Source of the DNA: Cupriavidus numazuensis
GTDB lineage: Bacteria > Pseudomonadota > Gammaproteobacteria > Burkholderiales > Burkholderiaceae
NCBI RefSeq assembly: GCF_905397435.1
Contig: NZ_CAJPVI010000043.1
Span: 1-64,000 of the forward strand
Reading direction: 5' to 3'
Length of the DNA: 64,000 nt
Positions 18,075-27,431 of the stretch are shown here, one piece after another. The translations under genes and the position numbers were made by a program. The notes under the pieces are model-generated. The model was given only the letters and a program-made list of their open reading frames with translations, searched no databases and was not told where the DNA came from. Numbering within the stretch: the first letter of the stretch is position 1; every line of letters begins with the position of its first letter.

Positions 18075-18260
18075 TCGCGGGCCATCGTGAGCGCCTCCTG
18101 GATCATGTCTTCCCGGCCGCCGACCATGCCTCGTCGACCGGGTTCGACCCTCAGGTCGCGCGGGGGCACACCGTATTTCTCGCCGGCGCGCTTCGCAAAC
18201 CACCGTGCCGATGCCAGGCAAGAGCAGCGCCGAAACCGTGGCTTGCTGCAATCTCGCAGG
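18075..18260 (-). pseudogene. dmpG: dmpG (4-hydroxy-2-oxovalerate aldolase) with a large internal deletion
   Basis: Two pieces of the aldolase are joined out of frame. The first (18260-18198) reads [19 protein letters not shown], the strand that normally follows the first third of DmpG. The second (18199-18083) reads [19 protein letters not shown] and then [19 protein letters not shown], the end of the protein. About two thirds of a roughly 340-residue enzyme is missing, including most of the metal-binding barrel, and the start is missing too. It lies between dmpH and dmpI, the normal neighbourhood. The last step to pyruvate and acetaldehyde therefore cannot be made from this operon. Confidence 0.85.
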
Positions 18261-18270
18261 CACGGGGCAC

Positions 18271-19062
18271 TCATTCCACGAAACGCATCGACACGTCGCC
18301 GAGATCCTGGAAGCGGACGCACACGCTGTCGCCCGCCGCGACGGTAATGGCTTCGGTCACGCCGCCAGTCATGATGAACGTGCCGGCCGGGATTTCCTGT
18401 CCGCGCGCGCCGAGGTGGTTCGCCATCATCGCCACTGCTGCCGCAGGATGACCCAGTACCGCCGCGCCGGCCGCCATGGCGACGGCACGGCCATTCTTCT
18501 CCAGCACCACCCCTAGCGTGCGCAGGTCGAGATCTTCCAGGGCGCGCGCACGTCCTCCCACCACGAAGCGAGCCGCCGATGTGTTGTCGGCAATGACGCT
18601 CTTCAGGTCGAATTTGAAGTCGCGGTAGCGGCTGTCGATGATTTCCACCGCCGGCACAACGAAGTCGATTGCCGCCAGTACACTGCCCACGTGGCAGCCC
18701 GGGCCCCGCAGCGGCGCCTTGGTGACGATGCAGATCTCGGCCTCCACCTTGGGATGGATCAACTCAGACATGCGGATCTCGCCGCCGTCCGGCCGCGCCA
18801 TGTCTTCGCTGACGAAGCCAAAGACCGGCGTCTCCACCCCCATCTGCTTCATCTTGGCGAACGACGTGAGCCCGGCCTTCAGCCCCACCGTCCTGAGGCC
18901 GCGCGACTCCTTGCGCCGGCGGATCTCGTCTTGGATGTCATAGGCGTCGGCCCAGTCGAGATCAGGGTATTCGTCGGTGATCTTCGTGATGTCGCGCACG
19001 GCAAGTTGCGCGCACTCGACATGCGCAGCGAGCGCTTCGATGGTTTCCCGGTTCAATGTCAT
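18271..19062 (-). CDS. dmpH: 4-Oxalocrotonate decarboxylase
   Basis: The 263-residue enzyme decarboxylates 2-oxo-3-hexenedioate to 2-oxopent-4-enoate, normally in a complex with DmpE. The metal-binding region KVEAEICIV and the fumarylacetoacetate-hydrolase-like core [14 protein letters not shown] are clear. It is a homologue of the next gene, dmpE, and the two share GVVLEKNG and NTSAAR/NASCGV blocks. It lies 24 bases downstream of dmpE and directly ahead of the broken dmpG. Confidence 0.92.
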   Translation of the reverse strand: MTLNRETIEALAAHVECAQLAVRDITKITDEYPDLDWADAYDIQDEIRRRKESRGLRTVGLKAGLTSFAKMKQMGVETPVFGFVSEDMARPDGGEIRMSELIHPKVEAEICIVTKAPLRGPGCHVGSVLAAIDFVVPAVEIIDSRYRDFKFDLKSVIADNTSAARFVVGGRARALEDLDLRTLGVVLEKNGRAVAMAAGAAVLGHPAAAVAMMANHLGARGQEIPAGTFIMTGGVTEAITVAAGDSVCVRFQDLGDVSMRFVE

Positions 19063-19086
19063 GATCTGGTTTCCCGATGGTATGAG

Positions 19087-19869
19087 TCAGATGAAGCGCA
19101 CCGAAGTACTACCCAGGCCGCCTACGCTGCAGTACAGGCTGTCGCCCGGCTTGACGGGCACCAGCGGCGACTGCGAGCCCGACAGGATCACGTCGCCTGC
19201 CTTCAGCGCGATGCCGAAGCGGCCCAGCGTATTCGCGAGCCACGCCACCGCATTGACGGGAGAGCCCTGCACCGAGGCGCCGCACGAGGTGCTCACGATC
19301 TCGCCGTTCTTCTCCAGCACCATGCCTGCCAGCGCGAGATCGAGGTCGCGCGGGCTGCGGCGAGTGCCACCGAGCGTGAAGACGCCGCACGAGGCGTTAT
19401 CGGCCACGGTGTCCTGAATACGGATCTTCCAGTCGCGGATGCGGGAATCGACGATCTCGAAGCACGGCATCACGCAATCGGTAGCACGCAATACATCGGC
19501 TGCGGTCACGCCCGGTCCGCAGAGGTCTCGGGACAGCACGAAAGCCACTTCTGCCTCCGCCTTCGGCGCGATCATCTTGCCCGTGTCCACCGGCTCGCCC
19601 TCGTTGAAGACCATGCCGGACAGCAGATGACCGAAGTCGGGCTGGTCCACCCCGAGCATGTCCATCACCACCCGGCTGGTCACGCCGATCTTCTTGCCGA
19701 TCACGGTCTCGCCCGCTTCGAGGCGGCGACCGATCATGCGCAACTGGATCTGGTAGGCGTCTTCGATGGTGATGTCCGGCTCGCGGTCGGTGAGTGGTTC
19801 CAGCGGCTTGCGCGTCAGGAGCGATTCGTAGAGCGCGTCGCCGTAGTGTTCGATCTTTGTAGCGTCCAT
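19087..19869 (-). CDS. dmpE: 2-Oxopent-4-enoate hydratase
   Basis: The 260-residue enzyme adds water to 2-oxopent-4-enoate to give 4-hydroxy-2-oxovalerate, using a divalent metal held by a motif like KAEAEVAFV. The core [14 protein letters not shown] and the later [14 protein letters not shown] match DmpE/MhpD/XylJ. Its product is the substrate of DmpG, which is broken here. It lies 28 bases after dmpD. Confidence 0.92.
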   Translation of the reverse strand: MDATKIEHYGDALYESLLTRKPLEPLTDREPDITIEDAYQIQLRMIGRRLEAGETVIGKKIGVTSRVVMDMLGVDQPDFGHLLSGMVFNEGEPVDTGKMIAPKAEAEVAFVLSRDLCGPGVTAADVLRATDCVMPCFEIVDSRIRDWKIRIQDTVADNASCGVFTLGGTRRSPRDLDLALAGMVLEKNGEIVSTSCGASVQGSPVNAVAWLANTLGRFGIALKAGDVILSGSQSPLVPVKPGDSLYCSVGGLGSTSVRFI

Positions 19870-19897
19870 GAGTGTTCCTCGATACGTGAAATTCGGG

Positions 19898-20749
19898 TCA
19901 AGCGACTGCAGCGGCGTCGGCTTCGGCCAGGAAGTTGCTCACCAGCGTCGCGAAGCGCGCGCTGTGCTCTATCTGCGTCCAGTGGCCGCAACGGCCGAAT
20001 ACATGGAGCTGGCTGTTGGGAATCCAGTCCGCCAGCGTCAGCGAATTGGACAGCGGGATGACCTTGTCTTCCCGGCCGTGGACCACCAGCGTCTCGTGCG
20101 GCAGCGCGCGAATATCCGCCTCGGCGCTCGCCATCGCGTCGACCCACCGCTGGCGCGGCGCGGGAAACATGGCGCCATAGGATTCCTGCACGCCAGGTGC
20201 CACGCTGGCTTCGTACCGCAGCCGGGCCAGTTCGTCGGTCACACGGCCACGGTCGTAGGCGAACAGGTCCAGCAGCCCCCGCATTGCCGTCAGTGACGGC
20301 TCATAGCCCCACACTGCCTCCAGCCCCGGCGTGATGCGGAATGGCACCCCGACCGATCCCATCAGCACAAGCCGCCGCACCCGCCCCGGTGCACGGATGG
20401 CAAGCGCCAGGGCCAGCGCCCCACCAAACGAGTTGCCGACGAGATCGACCTGCGGCAGTTCCAGTGCATCGAGCAGGTCCAGGGCCTGCTGCACCCAGAC
20501 GTCCATGCCATAGACCTGTCCGGCCGGACGGTCGCTCTGGCCGAAGCCAAGCATGTCCGGCGCGATGACGCGGCGTTCACGGGCCAGCGCCGGCAGCACC
20601 GGGCGCCAGTTGGCCCACGCGCTGACCCCTGGGCCGGATCCGTGCAGCAGCAGCACGGGCGAACCCCGGCCAACGTCATGGATGTGCGTTGTCACCGCAC
20701 CTGTTCTCACGTAGCGGGCCTCGGGTACCTGAAAATCGCTCTCGCTCAT
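19898..20749 (-). CDS. dmpD: 2-Hydroxymuconic semialdehyde hydrolase
   Basis: This 283-residue alpha/beta hydrolase cleaves the carbon-carbon bond of ring-fission products from catechol and 3-methylcatechol. The nucleophile elbow is GNSFGG with Ser107, the oxyanion loop HGSGPG (36-41), and the acid and base lie in HGREDKVIP and GRCGHWTQIEH. Its ATG overlaps the dmpC stop (ATGA). Having both DmpD and DmpC allows hydrolytic and oxidative branches, which a toluene degrader needs because methylcatechols give ketones that DmpC cannot oxidise. Confidence 0.93.
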   Translation of the reverse strand: MSESDFQVPEARYVRTGAVTTHIHDVGRGSPVLLLHGSGPGVSAWANWRPVLPALARERRVIAPDMLGFGQSDRPAGQVYGMDVWVQQALDLLDALELPQVDLVGNSFGGALALALAIRAPGRVRRLVLMGSVGVPFRITPGLEAVWGYEPSLTAMRGLLDLFAYDRGRVTDELARLRYEASVAPGVQESYGAMFPAPRQRWVDAMASAEADIRALPHETLVVHGREDKVIPLSNSLTLADWIPNSQLHVFGRCGHWTQIEHSARFATLVSNFLAEADAAAVA

Positions 20750-22200
20750 AGCTTCACCATCACATTGCGCAGTTCGGTGTAGAACTCCAGGGAATGCACA
20801 CCGCCCTCACGGCCGATACCCGACGCCTTGGCCCCGCCGAATGCCGTGCGGAGATCGCGCAGGAACCAGCTATTGATCCAGCACAGCCCGACGTCGATGG
20901 CGCGCGCCATGCGGTGAGCCGTGCCAAGGTCCTGCGTCCAGACCGTGGTGGCCAGCCCATAGTCCGTGGCATTGGCCAGGGCGATGGCCTCCTCCTCGGT
21001 GTCGAACGGTGCGATGTGGCAGCAGGGGCCGAAGATTTCTTCCCGGATTACGCGCGCGCTTTCGGGCAGGCCGGTCCAGATCGTCGGCTGCACCCAATGG
21101 CCTTCGGCAAGCTCCGGCGGCATGGACGGTGCGCCGCCCCCGGTCACCACTGTCGCGCCCTCGCTGCGCGCCACGTCGTAATAGGACACCACCTTGGCCT
21201 TGTGCTCGGCCGAGATCAGCGGGCCAAGGCCCACGCCCGGGGCGTCGGACGGCCCGATGCGCAGCGATTCGGCTTTCTCCTTGAGCGCCTGCACGAACCT
21301 GTCGAAAATCGGCCGCTGCACATACACACGCTCGGTGCCCAGGCAGACCTGCCCGCAATTCTCAAACGCGCTGCGCGCGATGCCGGCCACGGCCTTGTCG
21401 AAGTCGGCATCGGCAAAAACAATGCCCGCGTTCTTGCCGCCCAGTTCGAAGCTGACCGGCCGCACGCCCTTTGCCGCCGCAGCCATGATGGCCTCGCCGG
21501 TGCGCGTCTCGCCGGTGAACGTAATGCCGTTGACGCCGGGATGGCGGGTCAGGAACTCGCCCGCCGAGCCCGGACCAAAGCCGTGCAGGACGTTGTAGAC
21601 CCCTCTTGGCACGCCGACCTTCTCCATCACCTCGCCCAGCAGCGTGGCCGTGGCTGGCGTCTCCTCGGAAGGCTTGACGATCACCGTGTTGCCGCAGGCC
21701 AGCGCGGGGCCCACCTTCCATGTCATCAGCAGCAGCGGCAGATTCCACGGGCAGACCACCGCCACCACGCCCAGCGGGGCGCGCAGCGCGTAACTGATCG
21801 CCGTGCCACCGTCCGGCGTGGTCATCTCGAAGCTTTCGGTGGGTACGTTCTTGACGATGTCGGCGAAGACCTTGAAGTTGGCGGCGCCGCGCGGGATGTC
21901 GATATGCGCAGCGAGGCTGCGCGGCTTGCCGGTGTCAGCCAGTTCGGCTTCCAGAAAATCGTCGAAGCGGCGATTGATCTCGTCGGCCACGGCATGCAGC
22001 AGTTCAACGCGCCGGGCTACCGGCATGCGCCCCCAGTCGCCATGCAGCGCGGCGCGCGCGGCGGCAACGGCGGCATCCACCTCGGCCTGCCCCGCCTCGT
22101 GCACGAGCCCGATTACCCGGTTATCCACTGGCGCGCGGTTCTCGAATGTCTTGTTGGTGGCGACGAACTCGCCATTGATGAAATTGCGGAATTGCTTCAC
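20746..22200 (-). CDS. dmpC: 2-Hydroxymuconic semialdehyde dehydrogenase
   Basis: This 484-residue NAD-dependent aldehyde dehydrogenase starts the oxidative branch of meta cleavage. Catalytic residues are Glu252 in FELGGKNAG and Cys286 in NCGQVCLG; the cofactor loop FTGETRTGEAI follows the usual pattern. Length is normal. It is separated from dmpB by a GlcG-like gene, whereas classical dmp and xyl operons have B and C adjacent or nearly so. Its stop overlaps dmpD. Confidence 0.94.
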   Translation of the reverse strand: MKQFRNFINGEFVATNKTFENRAPVDNRVIGLVHEAGQAEVDAAVAAARAALHGDWGRMPVARRVELLHAVADEINRRFDDFLEAELADTGKPRSLAAHIDIPRGAANFKVFADIVKNVPTESFEMTTPDGGTAISYALRAPLGVVAVVCPWNLPLLLMTWKVGPALACGNTVIVKPSEETPATATLLGEVMEKVGVPRGVYNVLHGFGPGSAGEFLTRHPGVNGITFTGETRTGEAIMAAAAKGVRPVSFELGGKNAGIVFADADFDKAVAGIARSAFENCGQVCLGTERVYVQRPIFDRFVQALKEKAESLRIGPSDAPGVGLGPLISAEHKAKVVSYYDVARSEGATVVTGGGAPSMPPELAEGHWVQPTIWTGLPESARVIREEIFGPCCHIAPFDTEEEAIALANATDYGLATTVWTQDLGTAHRMARAIDVGLCWINSWFLRDLRTAFGGAKASGIGREGGVHSLEFYTELRNVMVKL

Positions 22201-22248
22201 GGTCGGATTCCCGAGGCAGACAGTCCCTGTCCTGGTTGAGAAAAAAAT

Positions 22249-22698
22249 TCATTGCAGGCCGATGGCGTGCAGGCCAGCGCGTGCACAAGCTTCGTCCTGT
22301 GCGGCCGAGCCGCCGGACACGCCGATGCCGCCGATCACCTCGCCCTCCTCGCGCATCGGCAAACCCCCGCCGAAGATCACCAGTCCCGGGCGAGTCGCCA
22401 GGCCGAGACGCAACGGCTCGTCACCGGCAAGCAACTCGCCCCACTGCGCAGTGGGAAAGCCGAAGCTGGCCGACGTGCGCGCCTTGTCGATGGCAATGTC
22501 GATCGAGTGCAGGAAGGCACCCGTCATGCGCGCAAAGGCCACCAGCGCGCCACCGCCATCCACCACGGCCACGTTGATGCGCAGGCCCTGCTCCGCTGCC
22601 GCCGCCACCGCGGCCGTCACCGCGGCCTGTGCGGCAGGCAGCGTGATATGGGAACGAGGTTCGCTCACACAGGGTGCGTCGGAAGCGGTCAGGGACAT
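22249..22698 (-). CDS. GlcG/HbpS-family protein within the meta-cleavage operon
   Basis: The 149-residue protein belongs to the GlcG/HbpS family (PF03928). Features are an N-terminal helix LPAAQAAVTAAVAAAAEQG, the strand INVAVVDGGGALVAFARM, SIDIAIDKARTSASFG and the end EVIGGIGVSGGSAAQDEACA. HbpS of Streptomyces binds haem, but the role in catabolic operons is unknown. The ATG at 22698 gives the family length. It lies 49 bases after dmpB and 48 before dmpC, so it is co-transcribed with them. A role in protecting or recycling a pathway component is speculation. Confidence 0.82.
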   Translation of the reverse strand: MSLTASDAPCVSEPRSHITLPAAQAAVTAAVAAAAEQGLRINVAVVDGGGALVAFARMTGAFLHSIDIAIDKARTSASFGFPTAQWGELLAGDEPLRLGLATRPGLVIFGGGLPMREEGEVIGGIGVSGGSAAQDEACARAGLHAIGLQ

Positions 22699-22747
22699 GG
22701 CAGTCTGCGGAAAGTGATCGTGGGGAGGGCGGCCGGCACGGGGGCGA

Positions 22748-23692
22748 TCAGGTGTACACGTCCGTGAAGGACGGCACCGCTTCGCCGGTGTGATAGAAGA
22801 TGCCGGTCCACAGCATGTCCTCGCTCCACGTCGTGACGGGACGGTCCGGCTGCGCAAGGTACCCCAGCCCGGCGAATGTCTCGTTGCGATTGCCGCTCGG
22901 GTCGAAGAAGTAGATCGTCTCCCCGCGCGTGATGCCGTGGCGCGTGGGCGCAACATCGATCTTCGTCTTGTTCTTCGCCATGACGTCGGCGGCCTTGAGC
23001 ACGTCGTGCCATGAGTCGAGGAAAAACGCGATGTGGTGCAAGCCGCTGCGCGGGCCGCCAACAAAGGCGATGTCGTGCGGCGTGGAGCTGCGGGCGAGCC
23101 ACGTCGCCGCCTGCACCGACCCATCCGGACCCACCAGCACCTGCTCCGTCAGGAAGAAGCCAAGCACTTCCCGCATGAAGCGCGTGTTGTCCGCCACGGT
23201 GTTGATACCCGCCTCGGGGTTCAGCTCGCACATCAGCAGCGCATGGTCCAGCCAATGGGCGCCCGCACCCTTGATGTTGTCCGGCCACGGGTCCGGGTTG
23301 CGGCTGCCTACCTCCGTGCCGACCACTTCCTTCATGGCATAGAGTCGCATGTCGTGGCCGCTCGGCAGCAGGAACTGCAGCATCCGTCCCGTGGACGGCA
23401 GCGTTGCCTCGGGCAGCATCGTGGTCCGGATGCCCCAGGCTTCGATCCTGGCCTGCAGTTCGTCGAGATCGGCGTCATTCTCGACCTTGTAGGCGAGGTG
23501 ATTCAGGCCGGCCTGGTCCGATGGTGTGAGGATGAGCGAGTACTTGTCCCACTCGTCCCAGCACTTCAGGTAGACATTGCCGGACTTGTCCTGCATCGTC
23601 ACCTTCATGCCCAGCACGTTCTCGTAGTGCCGCAGCGCGGCTGCCATGTCCATCACTTTCAGGCTTGCATGCCCGATTCGTAGCACACCCAT
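22748..23692 (-). CDS. dmpB: Catechol 2,3-dioxygenase
   Basis: This 314-residue two-domain extradiol dioxygenase opens catechol or methylcatechol next to the hydroxyls to give 2-hydroxymuconic semialdehyde. Fe(II) ligands are His150 (AHWLDHALL), His219 or His220 (GLHHIAF) and Glu271 ([10 protein letters not shown]). [19 protein letters not shown] closely matches the XylE signature. The ATG at 23692 has GAGGAG ahead of it and was preferred to a longer frame. The length differs by only a few residues from XylE. Confidence 0.95.
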   Translation of the reverse strand: MGVLRIGHASLKVMDMAAALRHYENVLGMKVTMQDKSGNVYLKCWDEWDKYSLILTPSDQAGLNHLAYKVENDADLDELQARIEAWGIRTTMLPEATLPSTGRMLQFLLPSGHDMRLYAMKEVVGTEVGSRNPDPWPDNIKGAGAHWLDHALLMCELNPEAGINTVADNTRFMREVLGFFLTEQVLVGPDGSVQAATWLARSSTPHDIAFVGGPRSGLHHIAFFLDSWHDVLKAADVMAKNKTKIDVAPTRHGITRGETIYFFDPSGNRNETFAGLGYLAQPDRPVTTWSEDMLWTGIFYHTGEAVPSFTDVYT

Positions 23693-23714
23693 GTCTGTCT
23701 CCTCGTTGAGGGTC

Positions 23715-24080
23715 TCACTGCGGTTTGTGGTCGGGCTGCGCCCCCGCAGACGCGGCGAAGCCCTTGAAGAACGATTTTTCGATCCGGCCCAGCACGGCAA
23801 GCCGCACGGCGGTCAGCGGTGCCTCGCGGCATGCCAGCGTGATGCCCTGTGCTTCTTCTTCAGCGCTGACGTGCGCCCGGCTGAGCGGCCCCAGTCGCGT
23901 CGTGCGGCCTTCGATGACGCGCACCTTGCATACCCCGCAGCCGCCGTTGATGCAGCCCACCGGGATGCCCTTGCGCCCAAGGCGCAACATGCCGGCCAGC
24001 AGGCTTTCGCTCGTCGCGCAGACGTAGTGCTCCTGGGTCTGCTCCACGCAGACGTCAACCTTTGGTCTTTCATCCGGCAT
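23715..24080 (-). CDS. dmpQ: [2Fe-2S] ferredoxin, DmpQ/XylT type
   Basis: The 121-residue plant-type ferredoxin has cluster ligands in [12 protein letters not shown] and the later LAC. XylT and DmpQ re-reduce the iron of catechol 2,3-dioxygenase after inactivation by 4-methylcatechol-type substrates, which matters when toluene is the feed. The ATG at 24080 follows GGAGG at 8 bases. It lies between dmpP and dmpB, as in the classical order. Confidence 0.9.
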   Translation of the reverse strand: MPDERPKVDVCVEQTQEHYVCATSESLLAGMLRLGRKGIPVGCINGGCGVCKVRVIEGRTTRLGPLSRAHVSAEEEAQGITLACREAPLTAVRLAVLGRIEKSFFKGFAASAGAQPDHKPQ

Positions 24081-24096
24081 TGCACGGCCCTCCTTC

Positions 24097-25161
24097 TCAC
24101 ACGCGCCGGAACAGCGGGCTGCGCTGCGCGTCGGCATCTGCCGCCGAGAGGAATTTCTCGGTGTAGATGTCCTCCTCGAAAAGCCGCCCTTGCATCAACG
24201 TGCCGATCGTGGCTTCCACCATCGGCGGGGGCCCGCACAGGTACGCCTTGTGACCGGCGAACTGCCCGTCGAACAGCGTCCGCGCGGCGTCGTGCGCGTA
24301 GCCCCTCGCACCACGCCAGTCGCTGTCTTCCGGCTCGCCGGACAGCACGGGCACGTACTGGAAGTTGGGGTGCCGCGCAGCCAGGTCGACGAACTCGTCG
24401 TGGCCGTACAGCTCTTCCAGGCTGCGCTGGCCATTGATCAACGTGATGGGAAGCGCGCAGCCGCCCGCAAGCAGGTCGAGGATCATCGAGCGAGGGCTGG
24501 AAAGACCCGATCCACCCGCGACGAACAGCATCGGCATGCCCGCCGACTGCCGCACGAAGAAGCGGCCATAGGGTCCAGTCACGCGCAGCGCGTCCCCGAC
24601 CTGCACCTGCTCATGCAGCACGCCCGTTCCCGCCCCGCCTGGCACGCGGCGCACCTGCAATGCGATCTCGCCGGTTTCCGCGACTTCGGCGGGGGCGTTG
24701 GCAATCGAGAACGCACGCCGCTGCCCCAGCCCGGGAATCTCGACCATCACGTATTGGCCGGCCTGGAAGTCGATCGGCTGGTCCAGCTTCAGGCGCAGCC
24801 CCTTGATCGTGGGCGTGAGCGTTTCGATGCGCGTCACCGTCGCCGCGAAATCGCGCACCGGGATAACGCGGGCATCTGGCTCCTCCTCGATGTCTGCCTC
24901 GATGCAGACATCGGTAAGCGCCGTCGCGCAGCAAGCAAGTGTCTTGCCCTCTTCACGCTCGAAGTCCATCAGCGCGAACGGGTTGGCCGCGCCGTGGTCG
25001 ACTTCTCCGCTCGTGACCTGGACCTTGCACGTGCCGCACAGCCCGTGCCCGCAGGCGTGCGGTATGTACACGCCCGACCGCAGCGCGGCGTCGAGCAGCG
25101 TCTGGCCCTCGGCCACGTCCAGCGTGGCGCCAAGGGGTTCAATGGTGACTTGATTGCACAT
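24097..25161 (-). CDS. dmpP: Phenol hydroxylase reductase component
   Basis: The 354-residue FAD and [2Fe-2S] protein passes electrons from NADH to the hydroxylase. An N-terminal ferredoxin domain has Cys37, Cys42, Cys45 and Cys77 (HACGHGLCGTC, LACC). The FAD-binding RAFSIANAP and the NAD-binding FVAGGSGLSSPRSM and LCGPPPM follow. It is last of the dmpKLMNOP set and starts 3 bases after dmpO ends. Confidence 0.94.
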   Translation of the reverse strand: MCNQVTIEPLGATLDVAEGQTLLDAALRSGVYIPHACGHGLCGTCKVQVTSGEVDHGAANPFALMDFEREEGKTLACCATALTDVCIEADIEEEPDARVIPVRDFAATVTRIETLTPTIKGLRLKLDQPIDFQAGQYVMVEIPGLGQRRAFSIANAPAEVAETGEIALQVRRVPGGAGTGVLHEQVQVGDALRVTGPYGRFFVRQSAGMPMLFVAGGSGLSSPRSMILDLLAGGCALPITLINGQRSLEELYGHDEFVDLAARHPNFQYVPVLSGEPEDSDWRGARGYAHDAARTLFDGQFAGHKAYLCGPPPMVEATIGTLMQGRLFEEDIYTEKFLSAADADAQRSPLFRRV

Positions 25162-25164
25162 GGC

Positions 25165-25533
25165 TTAGCTGCAGGAACCGTTGATGCCGGTAAGTCCCGG
25201 CGTGCGAAAACGGATGACGTCCTTGTGGCCCAGCCCGTTCGCGGCGAGCGAGGCGGCCAGGTCCGGCGTCCACGGCTTTCCCGACCTGAACCACTGCACG
25301 GTGTTCCAGTCGACCCGTTCGAAGTCAGGGTGCTCGGCGTAGATGCCGGGCAGCACCTGGCTGACGAGCGCGCCGAACGGCATCTCGGGCGGCAGTGGCA
25401 CGCAGACCGGCGAGCAGAACATCAGGTGGTCTTCCCATCCGATGTACAGCAACGGCGCGGGGAAGTTCTCACGCACGTCCTTCATGGGGAACTGGTAAGG
25501 CACCCCGGCGGCGGGATTGGCGACGACGCTCAT
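25165..25533 (-). CDS. dmpO: Phenol hydroxylase gamma subunit
   Basis: The 122-residue small subunit of the diiron hydroxylase (alpha-beta-gamma)2 complex. The sequence VRENFPAPLLYIGWEDHLMF and the later HPDFERVDWNTVQW are typical of DmpO/PhN gamma. It has no catalytic residues and stabilises the large subunit. Its ATG overlaps the dmpN stop (ATGA). Confidence 0.92.
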   Translation of the reverse strand: MSVVANPAAGVPYQFPMKDVRENFPAPLLYIGWEDHLMFCSPVCVPLPPEMPFGALVSQVLPGIYAEHPDFERVDWNTVQWFRSGKPWTPDLAASLAANGLGHKDVIRFRTPGLTGINGSCS

Positions 25534-27074
25534 GCTTTCTCTCCTGTCCAGGCGGCGAAGTTCTTCTGGTCCTCCGATCCCTCGAAGTCGAAGTTGTCCC
25601 GTCCGATGTTCATTTCGTAGTACTGCAGGACGGCTGTCAGCGGATCGAAACCTTCCGCCGTCGGGTCCGTGCCTTCTGGGAAGCAGTTCCCCTGGTAGAT
25701 CTGGTGCACCGGCAGCCAGCTCTGCACGTACTTCTCGGGCTCGTCCTCGAAGATGTGCTGGCAGTGGTCAGAGCAGAAGTGATACTTGTTGCCGAAGTAG
25801 CTGGTCTCGCGGTAGCAGATCTTCGTGGCATCACCGGGCTCCGTGAAGAACATCGGGACCTGGCAGGTGGTGCACAGCATCGGCAGCGTCTTGTTGTAGA
25901 AGCGGCGGCCTTCGTCCGCGCGCTCGCGCCAGTACTCGAAGCGCGGGCGATACAGCTTGTCGAAGCTCTCGGGATACTTCTGCGAAAGCCACTGCATTTC
26001 CTCTTCCTGCGGCAGCCACGTATGGAAAGGCGCCGCGGCCCCGTAGTTGTAGAAGGTGGCCCACGCCTGGTGGCTGATGTGGTCCTTGCCCTCGCAGGCG
26101 TCCTTCCAGCCGCGCGGCTCGCGGATGCCGTAGCGCGCGAGGTCCTTGAACAGCGCACCACCGCTGCCCTCGGCGTACATTTCCCATGCCTCCTTCCAGC
26201 TCATCACGCGCTTGGGCAGCATGTAGTCCTGCATCATCGCCACGATGGTCAGCAGGCGGTAACCGCGCCAGAACCACTTGTCGATCCAGCGCTGCACGAT
26301 GGGCACGTTGCCGGGATCCTGCTCGAGCATGAACTTGATGCACTCGATACCCAGCGTCATGTGCCGCGACTCGTCGGACTGTGCCGAGAAACCGAAGGTG
26401 ACGGTGCTCATGTCGCCGTTGTGCGCCGCGCCGGACATGAAGGGCACGAACAGCAGGTTGGTCAGCACGTACTCGAACGAAAAGCTCACGGCCGTCAGGA
26501 ACTCGAACGGACCGGCGGTGCACGCATCCTCGAAGAACGACTTCGGCACCGACAGGTACCAGACACGGTCGAACCAGTGGTGCGACTGGTGCAAGCCGTT
26601 GAAGTACTTGTTGTAGTGCGAGATCGCGTGCGTCTCGGTCTGGTAGTGGCGCAGTTCGTCGATGGACTGCATCTGCGCGGCTACGCGCGCGCCCTCGCCG
26701 GTGAACTGACGGCCAACATGCGCAAAGCCACGGTGAGCGCAGTATTCAAGCGGCGTCACGCCCTGGAGGAACAGCTTCAGTGCGTTGATGTACCGGGCGT
26801 CGCTGACGCCAAGCTGGCCGTTGTTCTGCGCGAAGGCTTCGATCACCGCATACAGCTTCTTTTCCTTCTCCCCCTGATACTTCCAGTAGGCGTCCATCGT
26901 CAGGCGGAACGGGTCCTGCCACTTGTCCCAGTCGTGGATCTTGATGCCTTCGTAGGTGTCGTAGGGAAAGACCTTGTCCATCGGCTGATACGTGGTCTCC
27001 CAGCCCAGGCCGCGGGTCATGGCGGCGTACCGTTCCTTCAGGCCAAGCTTCTTCTTGGCAACGCGGGTATCCAT
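25530..27074 (-). CDS. dmpN: Phenol hydroxylase large (diiron, alpha) subunit
   Basis: This 514-residue catalytic subunit hydroxylates phenol and cresols to catechols. The carboxylate-bridged diiron ligands are Glu110 (PLEYCAHR), Glu140 and His143 (DELRH), Glu201 (FSFEYVL), and Glu235 and His238 (DESRH). A C-terminal CTTCQVP and HFCSDHCQ zinc-type region, normal for phenol hydroxylases and absent from toluene monooxygenases, is present. It follows dmpM after 49 bases. Confidence 0.95.
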   Translation of the reverse strand: MDTRVAKKKLGLKERYAAMTRGLGWETTYQPMDKVFPYDTYEGIKIHDWDKWQDPFRLTMDAYWKYQGEKEKKLYAVIEAFAQNNGQLGVSDARYINALKLFLQGVTPLEYCAHRGFAHVGRQFTGEGARVAAQMQSIDELRHYQTETHAISHYNKYFNGLHQSHHWFDRVWYLSVPKSFFEDACTAGPFEFLTAVSFSFEYVLTNLLFVPFMSGAAHNGDMSTVTFGFSAQSDESRHMTLGIECIKFMLEQDPGNVPIVQRWIDKWFWRGYRLLTIVAMMQDYMLPKRVMSWKEAWEMYAEGSGGALFKDLARYGIREPRGWKDACEGKDHISHQAWATFYNYGAAAPFHTWLPQEEEMQWLSQKYPESFDKLYRPRFEYWRERADEGRRFYNKTLPMLCTTCQVPMFFTEPGDATKICYRETSYFGNKYHFCSDHCQHIFEDEPEKYVQSWLPVHQIYQGNCFPEGTDPTAEGFDPLTAVLQYYEMNIGRDNFDFEGSEDQKNFAAWTGEKA

Positions 27075-27123
27075 GGTGTGTCTCCTCTTGTCGGTATGTG
27101 CGGTGCTGTGCGTCCAGCGGCGT

Positions 27124-27393
27124 TCAGTGGTTCCAGCTCAACGTGAGCTGGTCGTCGTCTTCGTCGATGTGGCCCGACAGCGTGACCAGGTTCACGTGAA
27201 GCTGCTGCAGATCGAAAGGCCGGCCGGTCTGCTCCTCGATGGTTTCGCGACGGATCGTGAGCCGGCCGGGGGCATCGATCTTGACGAGCCCCGTGGGATA
27301 GCTGACCACCGCCTCGGGGTTGTCAGTCACGATCGCTTCGACGACCGGACGCGATTCCTCATTGGCCTGGAAGGCGATAAAGACCTGGGACAT
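27124..27393 (-). CDS. dmpM: Phenol hydroxylase regulatory (effector) protein
   Basis: The 89-residue cofactor-free effector binds the hydroxylase and is needed for turnover, like MmoB and TmoD. The sequence VFIAFQANEESRPVVEAIV and later IRRETIEEQTGRPFDLQQLH fits DmpM. A paralogous effector, TbuV, lies in the divergent operon. Confidence 0.93.
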   Translation of the reverse strand: MSQVFIAFQANEESRPVVEAIVTDNPEAVVSYPTGLVKIDAPGRLTIRRETIEEQTGRPFDLQQLHVNLVTLSGHIDEDDDQLTLSWNH

Positions 27394-27431
27394 GGGGGTT
27401 CCTCTGCAAGAAGTCGGACGTGTGACGGGAA

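Noticed and set aside
20794-22239. Long + strand open frame of about 480 codons
   Set aside because: It lies wholly opposite dmpC and has no family motif. High GC with strong third-position bias opens such mirror frames.
25395-27146. Long + strand open frame of about 580 codons
   Set aside because: Antisense to dmpN and dmpO; composition is that of a shadow frame.
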